Positions 1 to 9,833 of a stretch of 64,000 nucleotides of DNA are shown here, one piece after another. This DNA comes from Candidatus Butyricimonas faecavium (GTDB lineage Bacteria > Bacteroidota > Bacteroidia > Bacteroidales > Marinifilaceae), in contig CALUKD010000001.1 of the NCBI GenBank assembly GCA_944321125.1, positions 62,001-126,000 of the forward strand, read 5' to 3'. Made by a program: the position numbers and the translations under genes. The notes beneath the pieces were generated by a model. It saw only the letters and a program-made list of their open reading frames with translations. It was not told the DNA's origin and ran no database searches. Each line of letters opens with the position of its first letter. Position 1 is the stretch's first letter.

Positions 1-57
1 ATATCCTTTATCTACCGAAAATTTCTTTTATAAGCCGATCCCCAAAAATGATACAAT

Positions 58-253
58 AAAAAAAGCGAGGATCGTCAACAACTCTATCTTATCTGAGGCA
101 TCGCCAAACGCCTTGTAGTAAATAGACAACGATCCACGCCTAACCAGCGTGAACTCACAGTCTAATCTTACTACTTCAAATTGGCGATTTTCAGATAAAG
201 ATTAGCATAAACTCACAATATTTAAAGGCAGGCTCTCCTGCCTATTCGTATCA
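58..253 (-). ncRNA. candidate structured non-coding RNA, possibly 6S-like
   Basis: No ORF is present. On the minus strand a good promoter (260-290) is followed by about 195 nt ending in seven U (64-58). The RNA folds into a long rod: 86-96 pairs with 191-202 (one bulge), 100-107 with 181-188, 115-121 with 168-174, 123-127 with 160-164, and 135-139 with 147-151 around a 7-nt loop. A closing stem (65-69 with 212-216, one wobble) leaves a larger internal loop, and a separate 7-bp hairpin (226-232/237-243) sits at the 5' end. Length and rod shape resemble 6S RNA, but I recognise no diagnostic sequence. A cis-acting leader of a gene beyond the left edge is the main alternative. Confidence 0.5.
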
Positions 254-259
254 TATCTG

Positions 260-290
260 CAAATATATAAATACTTTTTCATTTTTCAAT
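260..290 (-). promoter_or_regulatory. Bacteroidota-type promoter for the 58-253 RNA
   Basis: On the minus strand the -7 element TATATTTG (267-260) fits TAnnTTTG, and ATTG (290-287) lies 19 bases upstream as the -33 element. Transcription should begin near 253. Confidence 0.6.
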
Positions 291-384
291 ATCTTTTTCA
301 ACTTTACATCCAACAGAAATTACACTATATTGTTGAATTTAAAGAGATGAACGACATTGAATTAATTACACTAAAATCAAATTT

Positions 385-1143
385 TCATAACAATTGATAG
401 CGACACCAAATAACCAACACGCTCAAATAGAAGACCTGTTCAATAATCAACACGGATGCACCGCAACAATCTCCCGTGTACCCCCCTATCTTGATTTTCA
501 AAAAGAAACGCAATCCGATTGCTGTCAGTATAGCAGGAATCATCGCAAAACAGAAACTCGCATCCTTCAAAAAGAAAAAGGGAATCAACGTGATTAATCC
601 CACGATCACGAATATGAACGTGCGTACCTTGCTGTAAACAAGTTTTATTTTACTTTCTTCCTCTTTCCGAACATAAGGTAAAGTGTTTATCATCACGGCT
701 GCACAAAGTTTGGAAAAACAATCCGCAGCAATCACGATCGGGAAGATCATGGCCGGATCGAAACTAGACAACAGAGTATAATATAATATAAAATAAAGAA
801 CCAGCCCTATCGTCCCGTAACACCCGATATGCGAATCTTTCATAATGGCTAAAATCTTATCTTTAGAAGTTCCTCCTCCAAATCCATCAAAGAAATCTGC
901 CAATCCATCTTCATGCAATGCTCCTGTCAATAAAACTCGGGTAATAATAGCTAAAATACACGCCACTTCTAAAGGAACGACTTGAGCAGCTACCCATAAA
1001 ACACCTCCCGTTGCGGCTCCCGTTAGGAAACCAACTAAAGGCCAGTATTTAATAACATCCGTGAAATAACGCTTGTCCACGTTCACGATCCGCCACAAGG
1101 GCAGTCGGGTAAACATCATAATCGCCGCCAAAAGAGAACGCAT
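385..1143 (-). CDS. cobS: adenosylcobinamide-GDP ribazoletransferase (cobalamin synthase) CobS
   Basis: Joins adenosylcobinamide-GDP to alpha-ribazole (phosphate), the last assembly step of cobalamin, in the inner membrane. The 252-residue protein has the family's acidic motif HEDGLADFFDG at about 77-87, then DSHIGCYG, and several hydrophobic helices. The open frame extends upstream to 1254, but those 37 codons lie in an intergenic repeat and look non-coding; the ATG at 1143 gives the normal MRSLLAAIMMFTRLP start. It follows cobU and cobT on the same strand, though 118 bp of repeat-bearing sequence separates it from cobT. Confidence 0.93.
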   Translation of the reverse strand: MRSLLAAIMMFTRLPLWRIVNVDKRYFTDVIKYWPLVGFLTGAATGGVLWVAAQVVPLEVACILAIITRVLLTGALHEDGLADFFDGFGGGTSKDKILAIMKDSHIGCYGTIGLVLYFILYYTLLSSFDPAMIFPIVIAADCFSKLCAAVMINTLPYVRKEEESKIKLVYSKVRTFIFVIVGLITLIPFFFLKDASFCFAMIPAILTAIGLRFFLKIKIGGYTGDCCGASVLIIEQVFYLSVLVIWCRYQLL

Positions 1144-1245
1144 ACTAATTTTAGATTTAATGATTTCAAATTTTAAATTTCGACCGCACAAGACAGACAC
1201 ATAACTACCCCCTCCTGTGCAAGGAGAGTTAGAGGGAGGGCTTTT
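1141..1245 (-). repeat. partial copy of a dispersed intergenic repeat
   Basis: Between cobT and cobS. It holds an AT-rich arm related to AATTTTAGATT, a core related to CACAAG-rich sequence (about 1182-1192), and a CCCCTCC/GAGTTAGAGGG block (about 1207-1237). The same parts, in the same order, occur in the left arm of the element at 22128-22358. Confidence 0.55.
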
Positions 1246-1261
1246 CATTTTCAACTTTCAA

Positions 1262-2302
1262 TTACTTAAAGTATTTCGTTACCGCCGCTGCCTTGAAAGA
1301 GGCCATTTCGTTAATCATATTCACGGCTGAAACGAGCAAGGGGTAAGCGCAAATAGCTCCCGTTCCTTCTCCCAAACGTAAACCAAGATTTAACAAAGGT
1401 TCGGCACCCAAATAATCCAACACCAATTTATGCCCGCATTCATCCCCTTGGTGACCGTAGATGCAATAATCCGTTAAGGCTGGATACAAAGCTTTCCCAG
1501 CAAGTACACAATTCGTCATGATAAAACCATCCACGATAATTACCATACCCAACTCGGCAGCACGCAACATACCTCCCACGGCAGCCACCATTTCGAAACC
1601 TCCAAAATAACGGATAATATCTTTCGGAGTTCCATCCCCCTTGTAATTTTCCATACAATGCTTCAACACGTTATATTTGTGTTCAACGCCTTCCCGAGAT
1701 AATCCACTCCCCGCACCCACGCAATCACTCAACGGAATACCCGTTAGGTAAGTCATCCACATGGAAGAAGAAGAAGTATTGGCTATTCCCATTTCCCCAA
1801 AACTCACCACGTTTGAACCCTCATCATATACCATATCCACAATCTCCACACCGATCTCGATTGCCCGATCAAATTCTTCCGGGGTCATGGCAGCCTCGTA
1901 CAAATAATTTGAAGTTCCCTTACGGATTTTACGATCAATCAGCCCCTCCATAGGTTCGAAATCCGCATTTATCCCACAATCTACCAATTTAATCTCGAAA
2001 TGGTGCTGACGAGAAAACATATTCACCCCGGCACCTCCTTTGATAAAATTAAAAATCATCTGAGCGGTCACCTCGGGTGCCGAAAAACTAACCCCTTCTT
2101 TCACAATCCCGTGATCGGCAGCAAAAATAATATTCTGGGGGTTCCTCAACTCCGGGGAAAGCGTTTGCTGTATCAACCCGATCTGGTGTGCTGTTTTTTC
2201 GAGTAATCCCAAAGACCCTTTGGGCTTGGTCAAATTATTAATCTTATCTATCAAAGCCTCCGACAAAGCCTTGTCAGTCTCTTTTATTGCAAAACTTCTC
2301 AT
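1262..2302 (-). CDS. cobT: nicotinate-nucleotide-dimethylbenzimidazole phosphoribosyltransferase CobT
   Basis: Transfers phosphoribose from nicotinate mononucleotide to the lower-ligand base to give alpha-ribazole phosphate. The 346-residue length is normal for CobT. The protein begins around [12 protein letters not shown], carries FAADHGIV and [10 protein letters not shown], and ends with the RLGEGTGA segment that holds the presumed catalytic Glu312. ATG start at 2302, 24 bp after the cobU stop, so the two genes are co-transcribed. Cytoplasmic. Which base it activates cannot be read from the sequence. Confidence 0.95.
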   Translation of the reverse strand: MRSFAIKETDKALSEALIDKINNLTKPKGSLGLLEKTAHQIGLIQQTLSPELRNPQNIIFAADHGIVKEGVSFSAPEVTAQMIFNFIKGGAGVNMFSRQHHFEIKLVDCGINADFEPMEGLIDRKIRKGTSNYLYEAAMTPEEFDRAIEIGVEIVDMVYDEGSNVVSFGEMGIANTSSSSMWMTYLTGIPLSDCVGAGSGLSREGVEHKYNVLKHCMENYKGDGTPKDIIRYFGGFEMVAAVGGMLRAAELGMVIIVDGFIMTNCVLAGKALYPALTDYCIYGHQGDECGHKLVLDYLGAEPLLNLGLRLGEGTGAICAYPLLVSAVNMINEMASFKAAAVTKYFK

Positions 2303-2326
2303 ATAATTGAAAATTAAATTACCATT

Positions 2327-2842
2327 TTATTTTACTCGCATAGCTATTCCGGAAATCATCAAGACAACTTCGTCCGCTCGACTTCCTATATATTGATTCA
2401 CCCATCCCTGCAAATCTGTGAATCGTCGCTGAACAGGGTCAACAGAAACTCCCCCCATTCCGATTTCGTTCGTGACAAAAATAAACGTCGCCTCCTGCCC
2501 GGTAAACCGGTCAAACTCTTCCTTTATCTCTCGCAAAGACTTATCCACGTCGGAATCATTGTCAAAAAAGAAATTGGTACTCCACAAGGTCACGCAATCA
2601 ATGACCACGACCCGCCCCGACACGTCACATTGACTAATCGCTTTTTCTTCTTCCAAATTGGTCCATTGCGGTCCCCGGTCCTGTTGATGACGTCTCACCC
2701 GTTCCCGGAATTCATCATCCCACACCCTCGAAGTAGCCAGATAAACGGGATTCTCTGCCAACTTTAGCGCAAACTCTTGAGCATAACGACTTTTCCCAGA
2801 TCTTTGTCCTCCCGTAACTAAAATTATTTTTCTTTTCATCAT
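2327..2842 (-). CDS. cobU: bifunctional adenosylcobinamide kinase / guanylyltransferase CobU
   Basis: Phosphorylates adenosylcobinamide and transfers GMP to form adenosylcobinamide-GDP, the substrate of CobS. The 171-residue protein starts with the P-loop GGQRSGKS (11-18), then YLATSRVWDDEF and RRHQQDRG, the expected CobU motifs, and VTNEIGMGGV further on. Two ATGs are adjacent (2842 and 2839). First gene of the cobU-cobT-cobS group; no riboswitch is visible in the 180 bp upstream. Confidence 0.94.
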   Translation of the reverse strand: MMKRKIILVTGGQRSGKSRYAQEFALKLAENPVYLATSRVWDDEFRERVRRHQQDRGPQWTNLEEEKAISQCDVSGRVVVIDCVTLWSTNFFFDNDSDVDKSLREIKEEFDRFTGQEATFIFVTNEIGMGGVSVDPVQRRFTDLQGWVNQYIGSRADEVVLMISGIAMRVK

Positions 2843-2976
2843 GACGACAAATTTCTCTGTTTTTTCAAGAATTACAAAGTAATCTCCCGAAAAATCTACA
2901 ACTTTATTCTCTATGATCTATTTTTCTGTCAGCCATTCTCTTTCAGAAAATCAACAATATAAAATAACGTATATCA

Positions 2977-3008
2977 CTTGCATCATTATCTTTCATTTTT
3001 TACATTTG
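2977..3008 (+). promoter_or_regulatory. probable promoter of the ECF sigma gene
   Basis: TACATTTG at 3001-3008 matches TAnnTTTG exactly, with CTTG at 2977-2980, 20 bases upstream. The predicted start of transcription lies only about ten bases before the TTG start codon. Confidence 0.45.
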
Positions 3009-3025
3009 TTTCTAAAATATAGCTT

Positions 3026-3616
3026 TTGACAAATAATATACAACATACCACGGACACCGAAATCCTCAATGATTTACGAACGGGGGATGAATATGCCTTT
3101 GAAACCATTTTCAAAGATTATTATCCCTTGCTGGTTAACTACGCCAGTCGAATTTTATTTGATCACGAAATAGCTAAAGACCTCGTACAAGATATATTCT
3201 GTCGTTTATGGGATACTCATACCAATCTTAACATTAAAATATCTCTAAAAGCTTACCTTTTCAAAATGACATATACAAGTTGCATTGATGTTATCCGACA
3301 TAAAAAAACAGAGAATCTGTTTATAGATAAAACATTACAAGATTACTATTTCAACCAAATCCTACAAACTCCTGAAGCTGAAATCAAACTCTTAAATGAT
3401 GATATTCGGAATTTAATCCTTTCCTCTTTAGATTCGTTACCAGAAAAATGTAAAAAAATTTTCATCCTACACAAACTTGAAGGGAAAACCTATAATGAAA
3501 CCGCCCAAGAACTCGGTATTTCACCTAAAACCGTCGAGAATCAGATTACGATTGCCATGAGTCGTCTCCGTAAAGAACTCGAATGGGTATTACAAATTAT
3601 TATCATTTTCACATAA
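3026..3616 (+). CDS. RNA polymerase ECF-type sigma factor
   Basis: Directs RNA polymerase to the adjacent uptake genes when released by the membrane anti-sigma factor. The 196-residue protein has region 2 near the N-terminus (DYYPLLVNYASRIL, then AKDLVQDIFCRLW) and a region 4 helix-turn-helix with LEGKTYNETAQELGISPKTV at about 153-172. The start appears to be TTG at 3026; no in-frame ATG precedes region 2. The order sigma, FecR, SusC with STN domain, SusD is the classic Bacteroidota trans-envelope signalling arrangement. Confidence 0.9.
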   Translation: MTNNIQHTTDTEILNDLRTGDEYAFETIFKDYYPLLVNYASRILFDHEIAKDLVQDIFCRLWDTHTNLNIKISLKAYLFKMTYTSCIDVIRHKKTENLFIDKTLQDYYFNQILQTPEAEIKLLNDDIRNLILSSLDSLPEKCKKIFILHKLEGKTYNETAQELGISPKTVENQITIAMSRLRKELEWVLQIIIIFT

Positions 3617-3701
3617 AAATAGATTTTCTTTGGGGGAATACCCTCTCCTTATCCGTCATAAAGATATAAACCCATAATAAATCAGGTTAATAATATCTTT
3701 A

Positions 3702-4907
3702 ATGATAATTGAATTTATGAAAAAAAATCAAAACCATATAGAAACACAAATCGATATAAATGATTTATTTATAGATCACTTTCTATCTGGAGAAGCCACA
3801 GAAACTGAAGTGAAAATTTTCAAACAATGGTTACAAAAACCGGATAACCAAATATATTTCAATAAATATAAACAATTTTGGAATGTGACCCATGGTCTAC
3901 AAGTAACTCCAGAAGAAATAAACATTGCATTTTCTCAATACAAGCGATACATCGAAACTCATCCAGTTAAAAGTCTAAAATCCAAACGTATTATTTTACT
4001 AATAAAATATGCTGCAATATTCGTTATTATTATCTCTATCAGTTACTTTCTCTTAGATACACAAATAACAATACATAAGAACATCGAATACGCTTATAAT
4101 GATCCCTCTCTAACAAAAAGTAAAGATATTCTTCTTAAAAAAGCTGACGGTAACATTATTAACCTAAAAGATACTTCTCTTCAATTACAAGAAATAGACG
4201 GAACTATTTTACACAAGCAACAAGATAAAGCTATTCAATATATAAACAATAAAAAACAGAAGACAGAAAACATCATTTACAACACGATTTCAATCCCTGC
4301 TGGAGAACGTTTCTATTTAACCCTTTCTGACGGAACCAAAATATGGTTGAACGGTGAAAGCTCTCTTCGCTATCCAGTTAATTTCACCACAGAAAAAAGA
4401 ATTGTTACACTAACCGGACAAGCATATTTCGAAGTATCAAAAGACGAAGAACACCCATTCATTGTTATCACCCAAAACATGAATATCGAAGTTATCGGAA
4501 CATCTTTTGACGTAAATAGTTATCCGGATTCCGAGTTAAATACAATGACATTGGTAACCGGAAAAGTCAAAGTAACAACCCCCTATAAACAAATTATAGC
4601 TTCACCCAATGACCAAATTTATTATAATACAAATACCTATAAAACCGGAAGCCAAAAAGTGAATGCCCTATCCGAAGTCTTATGGAAAGATGGTATTCTT
4701 TCCTTAAAAGACTTACCGTTCGAACAAGTATTGCAAAAACTACAACGTTGGTACGGCTACACTTTCATAAACAAAACCACCATTTCCGACAACGAATTAT
4801 TTAATGGAAAATTTGACCAAGAAGATATTGACACCGTCATGGAAACCTTGGCTCTTAGTATAAACATTCAATACTCGATAAAAAATGACACCATAATAAT
4901 ACACTGA
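3702..4907 (+). CDS. FecR-family anti-sigma factor
   Basis: Inner-membrane regulator that should bind the ECF sigma factor through its cytoplasmic N-terminal part and receive a signal from the outer-membrane receptor through its periplasmic part. The 401 residues show a cytoplasmic domain, one membrane helix at about 97-118, then a FecR domain (about 197-300, with LSDGTKIWLNGESSLRYP and GQAYFEVSKDE) and a C-terminal DUF4974-like segment (LPFEQVLQKLQRWYGYTF). ATG 3702 and ATG 3717 are both possible starts. It lies 85 bp after the sigma gene. Confidence 0.92.
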   Translation: MIIEFMKKNQNHIETQIDINDLFIDHFLSGEATETEVKIFKQWLQKPDNQIYFNKYKQFWNVTHGLQVTPEEINIAFSQYKRYIETHPVKSLKSKRIILLIKYAAIFVIIISISYFLLDTQITIHKNIEYAYNDPSLTKSKDILLKKADGNIINLKDTSLQLQEIDGTILHKQQDKAIQYINNKKQKTENIIYNTISIPAGERFYLTLSDGTKIWLNGESSLRYPVNFTTEKRIVTLTGQAYFEVSKDEEHPFIVITQNMNIEVIGTSFDVNSYPDSELNTMTLVTGKVKVTTPYKQIIASPNDQIYYNTNTYKTGSQKVNALSEVLWKDGILSLKDLPFEQVLQKLQRWYGYTFINKTTISDNELFNGKFDQEDIDTVMETLALSINIQYSIKNDTIIIH

Positions 4908-4915
4908 AACAAAAA

Positions 4916-4946
4916 GGAGTCCCCCTGCTTCCAACATAAGGACTCC
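4916..4946 (+). terminator. inverted repeat between fecR and susC
   Basis: GGAGTCC (4916-4922) pairs with GGACTCC (4940-4946), followed by an A/T-rich stretch without a clean U-run. It may be a partial terminator or processing site that separates regulator from transporter expression. Confidence 0.4.
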
Positions 4947-4991
4947 CCATAGCTAATAATTTCAATTATTAACAAGATTAAGTACAAAGGT

Positions 4992-7900
4992 ATGAAAGAA
5001 AAATCAATTGTCCCACAACTCGCCGAAGAGTTTAAACAATGGTTATGTGTTTTACTTATAATATGTATCACTTTAACCATCTGTTCTTCAAAAGTATTCG
5101 CACAATCGTCTGAGGAGAAAGTAACTATTAACGTAAAAAATGTTGAAGCTTCAGTCATCTTTAAAGCTGTTGAAAAACAAACGAGTTACAAATTTTTTTA
5201 CCGGGCAAACCAAGTAAAAGATTTGAATAGAATAACCATCAACGTTACAAATGAACCTATATCCAAGGTGTTGGATTTAATATTCAAGGGAAGTAACCTC
5301 ACCTATTCTATCGTAGAAAAACAAATTGTCATTTTAGAAAAGAAATCCCAAGAACAGACAATCGTCAAAGGGAAAGTAACAGATAAAAAAGGAGAACCGC
5401 TTATTGGAGTTGCTGTTATTATAAAAGGCAGTAGCACAGGGGTTACCACTAACTTAGAAGGAGAATATCAATTGAACATTGATGCAACCAGCAATACACT
5501 ATTGTTCAAGTTCATGGGAATGAAAGATATTGAGGCTGTAATCCCTCCTTCCCGTATCCTGAACATCACAATGGAAGAAGACACAAAGTCAATCGATGAA
5601 GTCATTGTCACCGGTTACGGAAACTTTAAAAAATCAAGTTATACCGGATCTGCTTCTGTTATGAACACAGATAAACTCAGAAATCTACCCGTTACCTCCA
5701 TGACACAAATGATGGAGGGAGTTATACCTGGTGTATCATTTTCTTCCTCATCCGGACAAGCCGGATCAAAAGTAAACTTACGTGTCCGCGGGCGGGCATC
5801 GCTCAATGCTTCCACAGAGCCTTTGTACGTTATTGATGGAATTCCAGTTTCATCCAGTGACGTTAGTTCTTTTGGAACTTCCGCAGGAGGAACAGGTATG
5901 CTTGCAACTTTAAACCCTAAAGATATTGAAAGTATCACGGTCTTAAAAGATGCGGCTTCAGCATCTTTGTACGGAGCAAGAGGTGCTAACGGGGTTATAC
6001 TTATCACAACAAAACAAGGAAAAGCAGGAAAATCATCTTATAAATTCAATGCAAGTTTCGGTATTTCAGACCTAGCTTATACTTACCGGGAGATCATGGG
6101 AGGAGAAGAACGTCGGGAATTAATTCACGAAGGTTTCGTCAATGCACAATTAGATGAAGGTAAAACACAGGAACAAGCAGAAGAATACGCTGATACTCAA
6201 ACTGAAATTTATGCTCCAATTCCCGCTAATGGCTATGCGGATTGGGAAGATGCCTTATTCCGGCAAGGAACCACTCAAAGTTATGATTTCACGGCAACAG
6301 GCGGAAACTCTAAAAATAATTTCATCGGTAGCCTCGGTTATGTGAAAGAAGAAGGAATTTCTATTCACTCAGGTTTTGAACGTATGTCCGGACGATTAGC
6401 CTATAATCATAAAAATAAAGGCTTCGAAATATCTATGAGTTCCATGTTCTCACATACACGTAACACACAGACTTTGGAAGACCAATATTACGCCAGTGCT
6501 ATTTATACTTCCAGAGTTAAAATTACCCCCTCTATTCCTATTTATAACGAGGACGGAACTTACAACAGGGACATCTCCAATAATGGAAATTATAACCCAC
6601 TGTATGAAAACGAGCAAAACCAATCGTTCGTACGTATTATACGTTCTTTCAATACCTTCTCAGCAGGTTACACTATCATCAAGGGACTAAAATTATCAAC
6701 AGTATTTAGTGTCGATTATTATCTTACGAAAGATTTCAAATACTTTTCTCCAGAAAGTAGCGATGGAAAAGCTAATAAAGGTTTCGGAAATATGAAAATG
6801 AATGAAAACCTTAGATACAACTCACAAACAAGATTAAATTACAATTTCTCTCTAGGTAATCATAATTTTGATGCCCTTGTTGCTTATGAAATCCAGAAGC
6901 TGGACCACGATGACCTACATGCACAAGCCAAAAACTACGGTCAACTTGTCAACACCTCACTAGCTAATGCAAGTACACCTGTCTACACGTCACAAATTAT
7001 TAATGAAGATGCCCTGCTCTCTTATGTCGGTCGTCTAAATTATGACTACAACAACAAATATTATCTTAGTTTCAGTTTCCGTCGAGATGGTTCTTCCCGA
7101 TTAGCAGCCAAAACCCGTTGGGGAAACTTCTGGTCTTTATCCGGTTCTTGGAGAATTACAGGGGAATCATTTTTAACCAAACGGCCGGACTGGCTCACGG
7201 ATGTAAAGGTTCGGGCTTCATACGGAGTTAATGGGAATCTTCCTTCTGGGGTATATGCCTATCACGGAACATACAGTACCTCAAACTCATATAATGGGGA
7301 ATCTGCTATTGTTGAAAACTCTATCCCCAATAGAGAGTTGACTTGGGAAAAAAATTACGCCTTCGATTTCGGTGTAGACCTCACTTTATTCAACCGCTTC
7401 AATATCGTATTTGACTATTACACGAGAAAAACGAAAGATTTGTTAATGAGTAAACAATTAAATAACGTCAGTGGCTTCGGTTCTGTCACCGCAAATATTG
7501 GAGAAATGGAAAACAAAGGATTCGAATTTGATATCAAAACGGTCAATATACAAAATGACAACTTCATGTGGAGCAGTGCCTTAAATTTGTCACACAACAA
7601 AAATAAAATTATCGCCTTAGCAGACTTACCTGAATACGGAGAAGATATTTTTATCCGTAAAGAGGGATATTCATTCGGAACATTCCACCTCAGGGAATGG
7701 GCGGGAGTAGACCCGGAAAATGGATTACCCATGTACTACAAAAATGAAAAAGATGAAGATGGGAATATCATTTCCCGAGATATTGTAAACGATCCCAATG
7801 AAGCAACTCCGATCCTATCTAAAGACATGTATCCTAAATTAACAGGAGGTTTTACCAATAATTTTTCTTACAAGTTTATTGATCTATCTTTTAACTTAAC

Positions 7901-8312
7901 CTTCTCTTTAGGCGGTTGGTCATACGATAACGGTATGTGGGCCATACAAGATGACGGATATTCATCCGTAAACAACAAAAGTGTTGAATTACGAAAACGT
8001 TGGAAGAAACCGGGAGATAAAACAAATGTTCCCCGTTACGTTGCAGGTCAAGAATTCGGAGGCCACTGGCATTCCACAAGAGCTGTCCATAGTACAGACC
8101 ATATTCGTCTGAAGTCACTAACACTGGGAGTATCTGCTCCGGAAAAATGGTTAACTCCTCTCCGCCTATCTTCTGCAAGATTATATTTTTCCGGGACAAA
8201 CTTATTAACCCTCGCCGTGTACGATCAATATGATCCGGAACTCAATGGAATGGTATCATTTGATACTCCTCCTTTAAAATATTACTCATTTGGACTTGAA
8301 TTAAGTTTCTAA
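4992..8312 (+). CDS. SusC-like TonB-dependent outer-membrane transporter with N-terminal STN signalling domain
   Basis: A 1106-residue outer-membrane importer of a large substrate. In order: signal peptide (about 1-38), STN domain (about 45-115) that contacts FecR, carboxypeptidase-regulatory-like fold (about 125-200), TonB-box-like DEVIVTGYG, plug with GVIPGVSFSSSSGQAG and PLYVIDGIPV, then a 22-strand-type barrel ending in aromatic-rich PLKYYSFGLELSF. The STN domain together with the ECF/FecR pair implies that substrate uptake induces the locus. SusD follows after 19 bp. The substrate is not evident; the linked cysteine protease hints at proteins or peptides. Confidence 0.95.
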   Translation: MKEKSIVPQLAEEFKQWLCVLLIICITLTICSSKVFAQSSEEKVTINVKNVEASVIFKAVEKQTSYKFFYRANQVKDLNRITINVTNEPISKVLDLIFKGSNLTYSIVEKQIVILEKKSQEQTIVKGKVTDKKGEPLIGVAVIIKGSSTGVTTNLEGEYQLNIDATSNTLLFKFMGMKDIEAVIPPSRILNITMEEDTKSIDEVIVTGYGNFKKSSYTGSASVMNTDKLRNLPVTSMTQMMEGVIPGVSFSSSSGQAGSKVNLRVRGRASLNASTEPLYVIDGIPVSSSDVSSFGTSAGGTGMLATLNPKDIESITVLKDAASASLYGARGANGVILITTKQGKAGKSSYKFNASFGISDLAYTYREIMGGEERRELIHEGFVNAQLDEGKTQEQAEEYADTQTEIYAPIPANGYADWEDALFRQGTTQSYDFTATGGNSKNNFIGSLGYVKEEGISIHSGFERMSGRLAYNHKNKGFEISMSSMFSHTRNTQTLEDQYYASAIYTSRVKITPSIPIYNEDGTYNRDISNNGNYNPLYENEQNQSFVRIIRSFNTFSAGYTIIKGLKLSTVFSVDYYLTKDFKYFSPESSDGKANKGFGNMKMNENLRYNSQTRLNYNFSLGNHNFDALVAYEIQKLDHDDLHAQAKNYGQLVNTSLANASTPVYTSQIINEDALLSYVGRLNYDYNNKYYLSFSFRRDGSSRLAAKTRWGNFWSLSGSWRITGESFLTKRPDWLTDVKVRASYGVNGNLPSGVYAYHGTYSTSNSYNGESAIVENSIPNRELTWEKNYAFDFGVDLTLFNRFNIVFDYYTRKTKDLLMSKQLNNVSGFGSVTANIGEMENKGFEFDIKTVNIQNDNFMWSSALNLSHNKNKIIALADLPEYGEDIFIRKEGYSFGTFHLREWAGVDPENGLPMYYKNEKDEDGNIISRDIVNDPNEATPILSKDMYPKLTGGFTNNFSYKFIDLSFNLTFSLGGWSYDNGMWAIQDDGYSSVNNKSVELRKRWKKPGDKTNVPRYVAGQEFGGHWHSTRAVHSTDHIRLKSLTLGVSAPEKWLTPLRLSSARLYFSGTNLLTLAVYDQYDPELNGMVSFDTPPLKYYSFGLELSF

Positions 8313-8331
8313 TTATAAATACAAGACGATT

Positions 8332-9780
8332 ATGAAACGACAAATATTATCACTCATTACAATAGTTTTTCTTTTTACTTCTTGCGGAGAAAACTTTTTG
8401 GAAACTTTTCCTAGTAATGCAATATCTTCTGAAATTGCAATCTCAAATACCAATGATCTAAAAAATGCCGTGAATGGAATGTATGACCTTCTTTCTTCTT
8501 ACGGATATTATGGAGGAACAGCTTTTTATTACGGTGACGTAAAAGGAGATGACATTCAATCTCGAGCCCAAACCGGACGAGATTCATATAAATGTTACAT
8601 GTACAGCCATGCTGCCAACAATATGGGAGCTGGTTACCTCTGGGGACGACCTTGGTATACAATCCGACAGGCATGTAATATCATTGAAGCTATTGACAAC
8701 GAAAAAATAAAAGACGGAACAGAAACTCAAATAAATGATTATAAAGGGCAAGCTATTGCCATAAGAGCGATGGTTCATTTTGACCTCGTAAAATACTTCG
8801 GTTATCCTTATGCCAAAGATAATGGTGCTTCATTAGGCGTCCCTATTGTCGACCATGTTTTAAAACTAGACGAGAATCCAAACCGGAGTACTGTCGCACA
8901 ATGTTATGAGTTCATCACAAAAAAGTTAGAAACCGCCATCCCTTTAATTTCTACGGAAAAAAACAACGGACGGATAAATCGTTATGCAGCCAGAGCTTTA
9001 TTGGCTAGAGCTTATCTATATTGTGGCAAAAACAAAGAAGCATTTGAAACTGCCCAAGAATTAATCGAAGAAATTAAAAATAACGGTCAATACCGTTTAC
9101 ACACCAACAGCGAGTATATCAGTAGTTGGGACCTTGAACATAAATTCAACAATGAATCTTTATTTGAAATAGCTAATCTATCTGACGACAACGAAGGTAA
9201 GAACAGCTTAGCATATTATTATCATTGGTGGGGCTACGCTGAATTCATCGCAACAACTTCATTTGTCAATGAATTACTTTCCGACCCTGATGATGTACGT
9301 TGCGATTTACTGCAAAAACGTACACAGAATAATACAGATAAATGGTGGTTACGTAAATACCCGGGAACTGCAAATAATGTACCTTCCTACGAAAACAATT
9401 ACATTGTACTGCGTTTATCGGAAGTTTACTTAATTGCCGCAGAAGCTGCAACAAAATTAGGAGGGACTTACACGACCCAAGGACTTGAGTATTTAAATGA
9501 CATCGTTAGTCGTGCCAATCCGGCTAAATCTGTCAGTACATCAGAGTTCAACCTCGATCGGGTTTTACTGGAACGTCGAAAAGAACTTGTCGGAGAAGGA
9601 CATCGTTTCTTTGACCTGTTACGTAACGGAAAAACAATCGTGAGAAAAGGAGGTCTCCACCTTCCCAACGCACCAGAAGAAATCGATTGGAATTATGAGA
9701 GATGTGTTCTTCCAATACCAGTTGCGCAGTTCAAGTTAAGACCCGACATGGAACAAAATCCCGGATACGCAAGAGAATAA
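8332..9780 (+). CDS. SusD/RagB-family outer-membrane nutrient-binding lipoprotein
   Basis: Surface lid of the SusC channel. The 482-residue protein has a lipobox ending at Cys18 (LFTSCGEN), an N-terminal SusD-like region with helical repeats (AIRAMVHFDLVKYFGYPYA, ARALLARAYLY) and a C-terminal SusD domain with VLLERRKELVGEGHRFFDLLR, typical of the family. It lies directly after susC and probably shares its transcript. A hairpin with a short T-run follows at 9788-9808, so the protease gene may be expressed at a lower level. Confidence 0.94.
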   Translation: MKRQILSLITIVFLFTSCGENFLETFPSNAISSEIAISNTNDLKNAVNGMYDLLSSYGYYGGTAFYYGDVKGDDIQSRAQTGRDSYKCYMYSHAANNMGAGYLWGRPWYTIRQACNIIEAIDNEKIKDGTETQINDYKGQAIAIRAMVHFDLVKYFGYPYAKDNGASLGVPIVDHVLKLDENPNRSTVAQCYEFITKKLETAIPLISTEKNNGRINRYAARALLARAYLYCGKNKEAFETAQELIEEIKNNGQYRLHTNSEYISSWDLEHKFNNESLFEIANLSDDNEGKNSLAYYYHWWGYAEFIATTSFVNELLSDPDDVRCDLLQKRTQNNTDKWWLRKYPGTANNVPSYENNYIVLRLSEVYLIAAEAATKLGGTYTTQGLEYLNDIVSRANPAKSVSTSEFNLDRVLLERRKELVGEGHRFFDLLRNGKTIVRKGGLHLPNAPEEIDWNYERCVLPIPVAQFKLRPDMEQNPGYARE

Positions 9781-9787
9781 ATTATAA

Positions 9788-9808
9788 CCAGGAAGGATAC
9801 CTTCCTGG
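9788..9808 (+). terminator. hairpin after susD
   Basis: CCAGGAAGG (9788-9796) pairs perfectly with CCTTCCTGG (9800-9808) across a 3-base loop, followed by CTTTTAAC. It looks like a weak or partial terminator between susD and the protease gene. Confidence 0.55.
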
Positions 9809-9833
9809 CTTTTAACTTTCAAAAATTATTGCC

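Noticed and set aside
1144..1254. N-terminal extension of cobS
   Set aside because: Those codons lie in an intergenic repeat and precede the normal CobS start.
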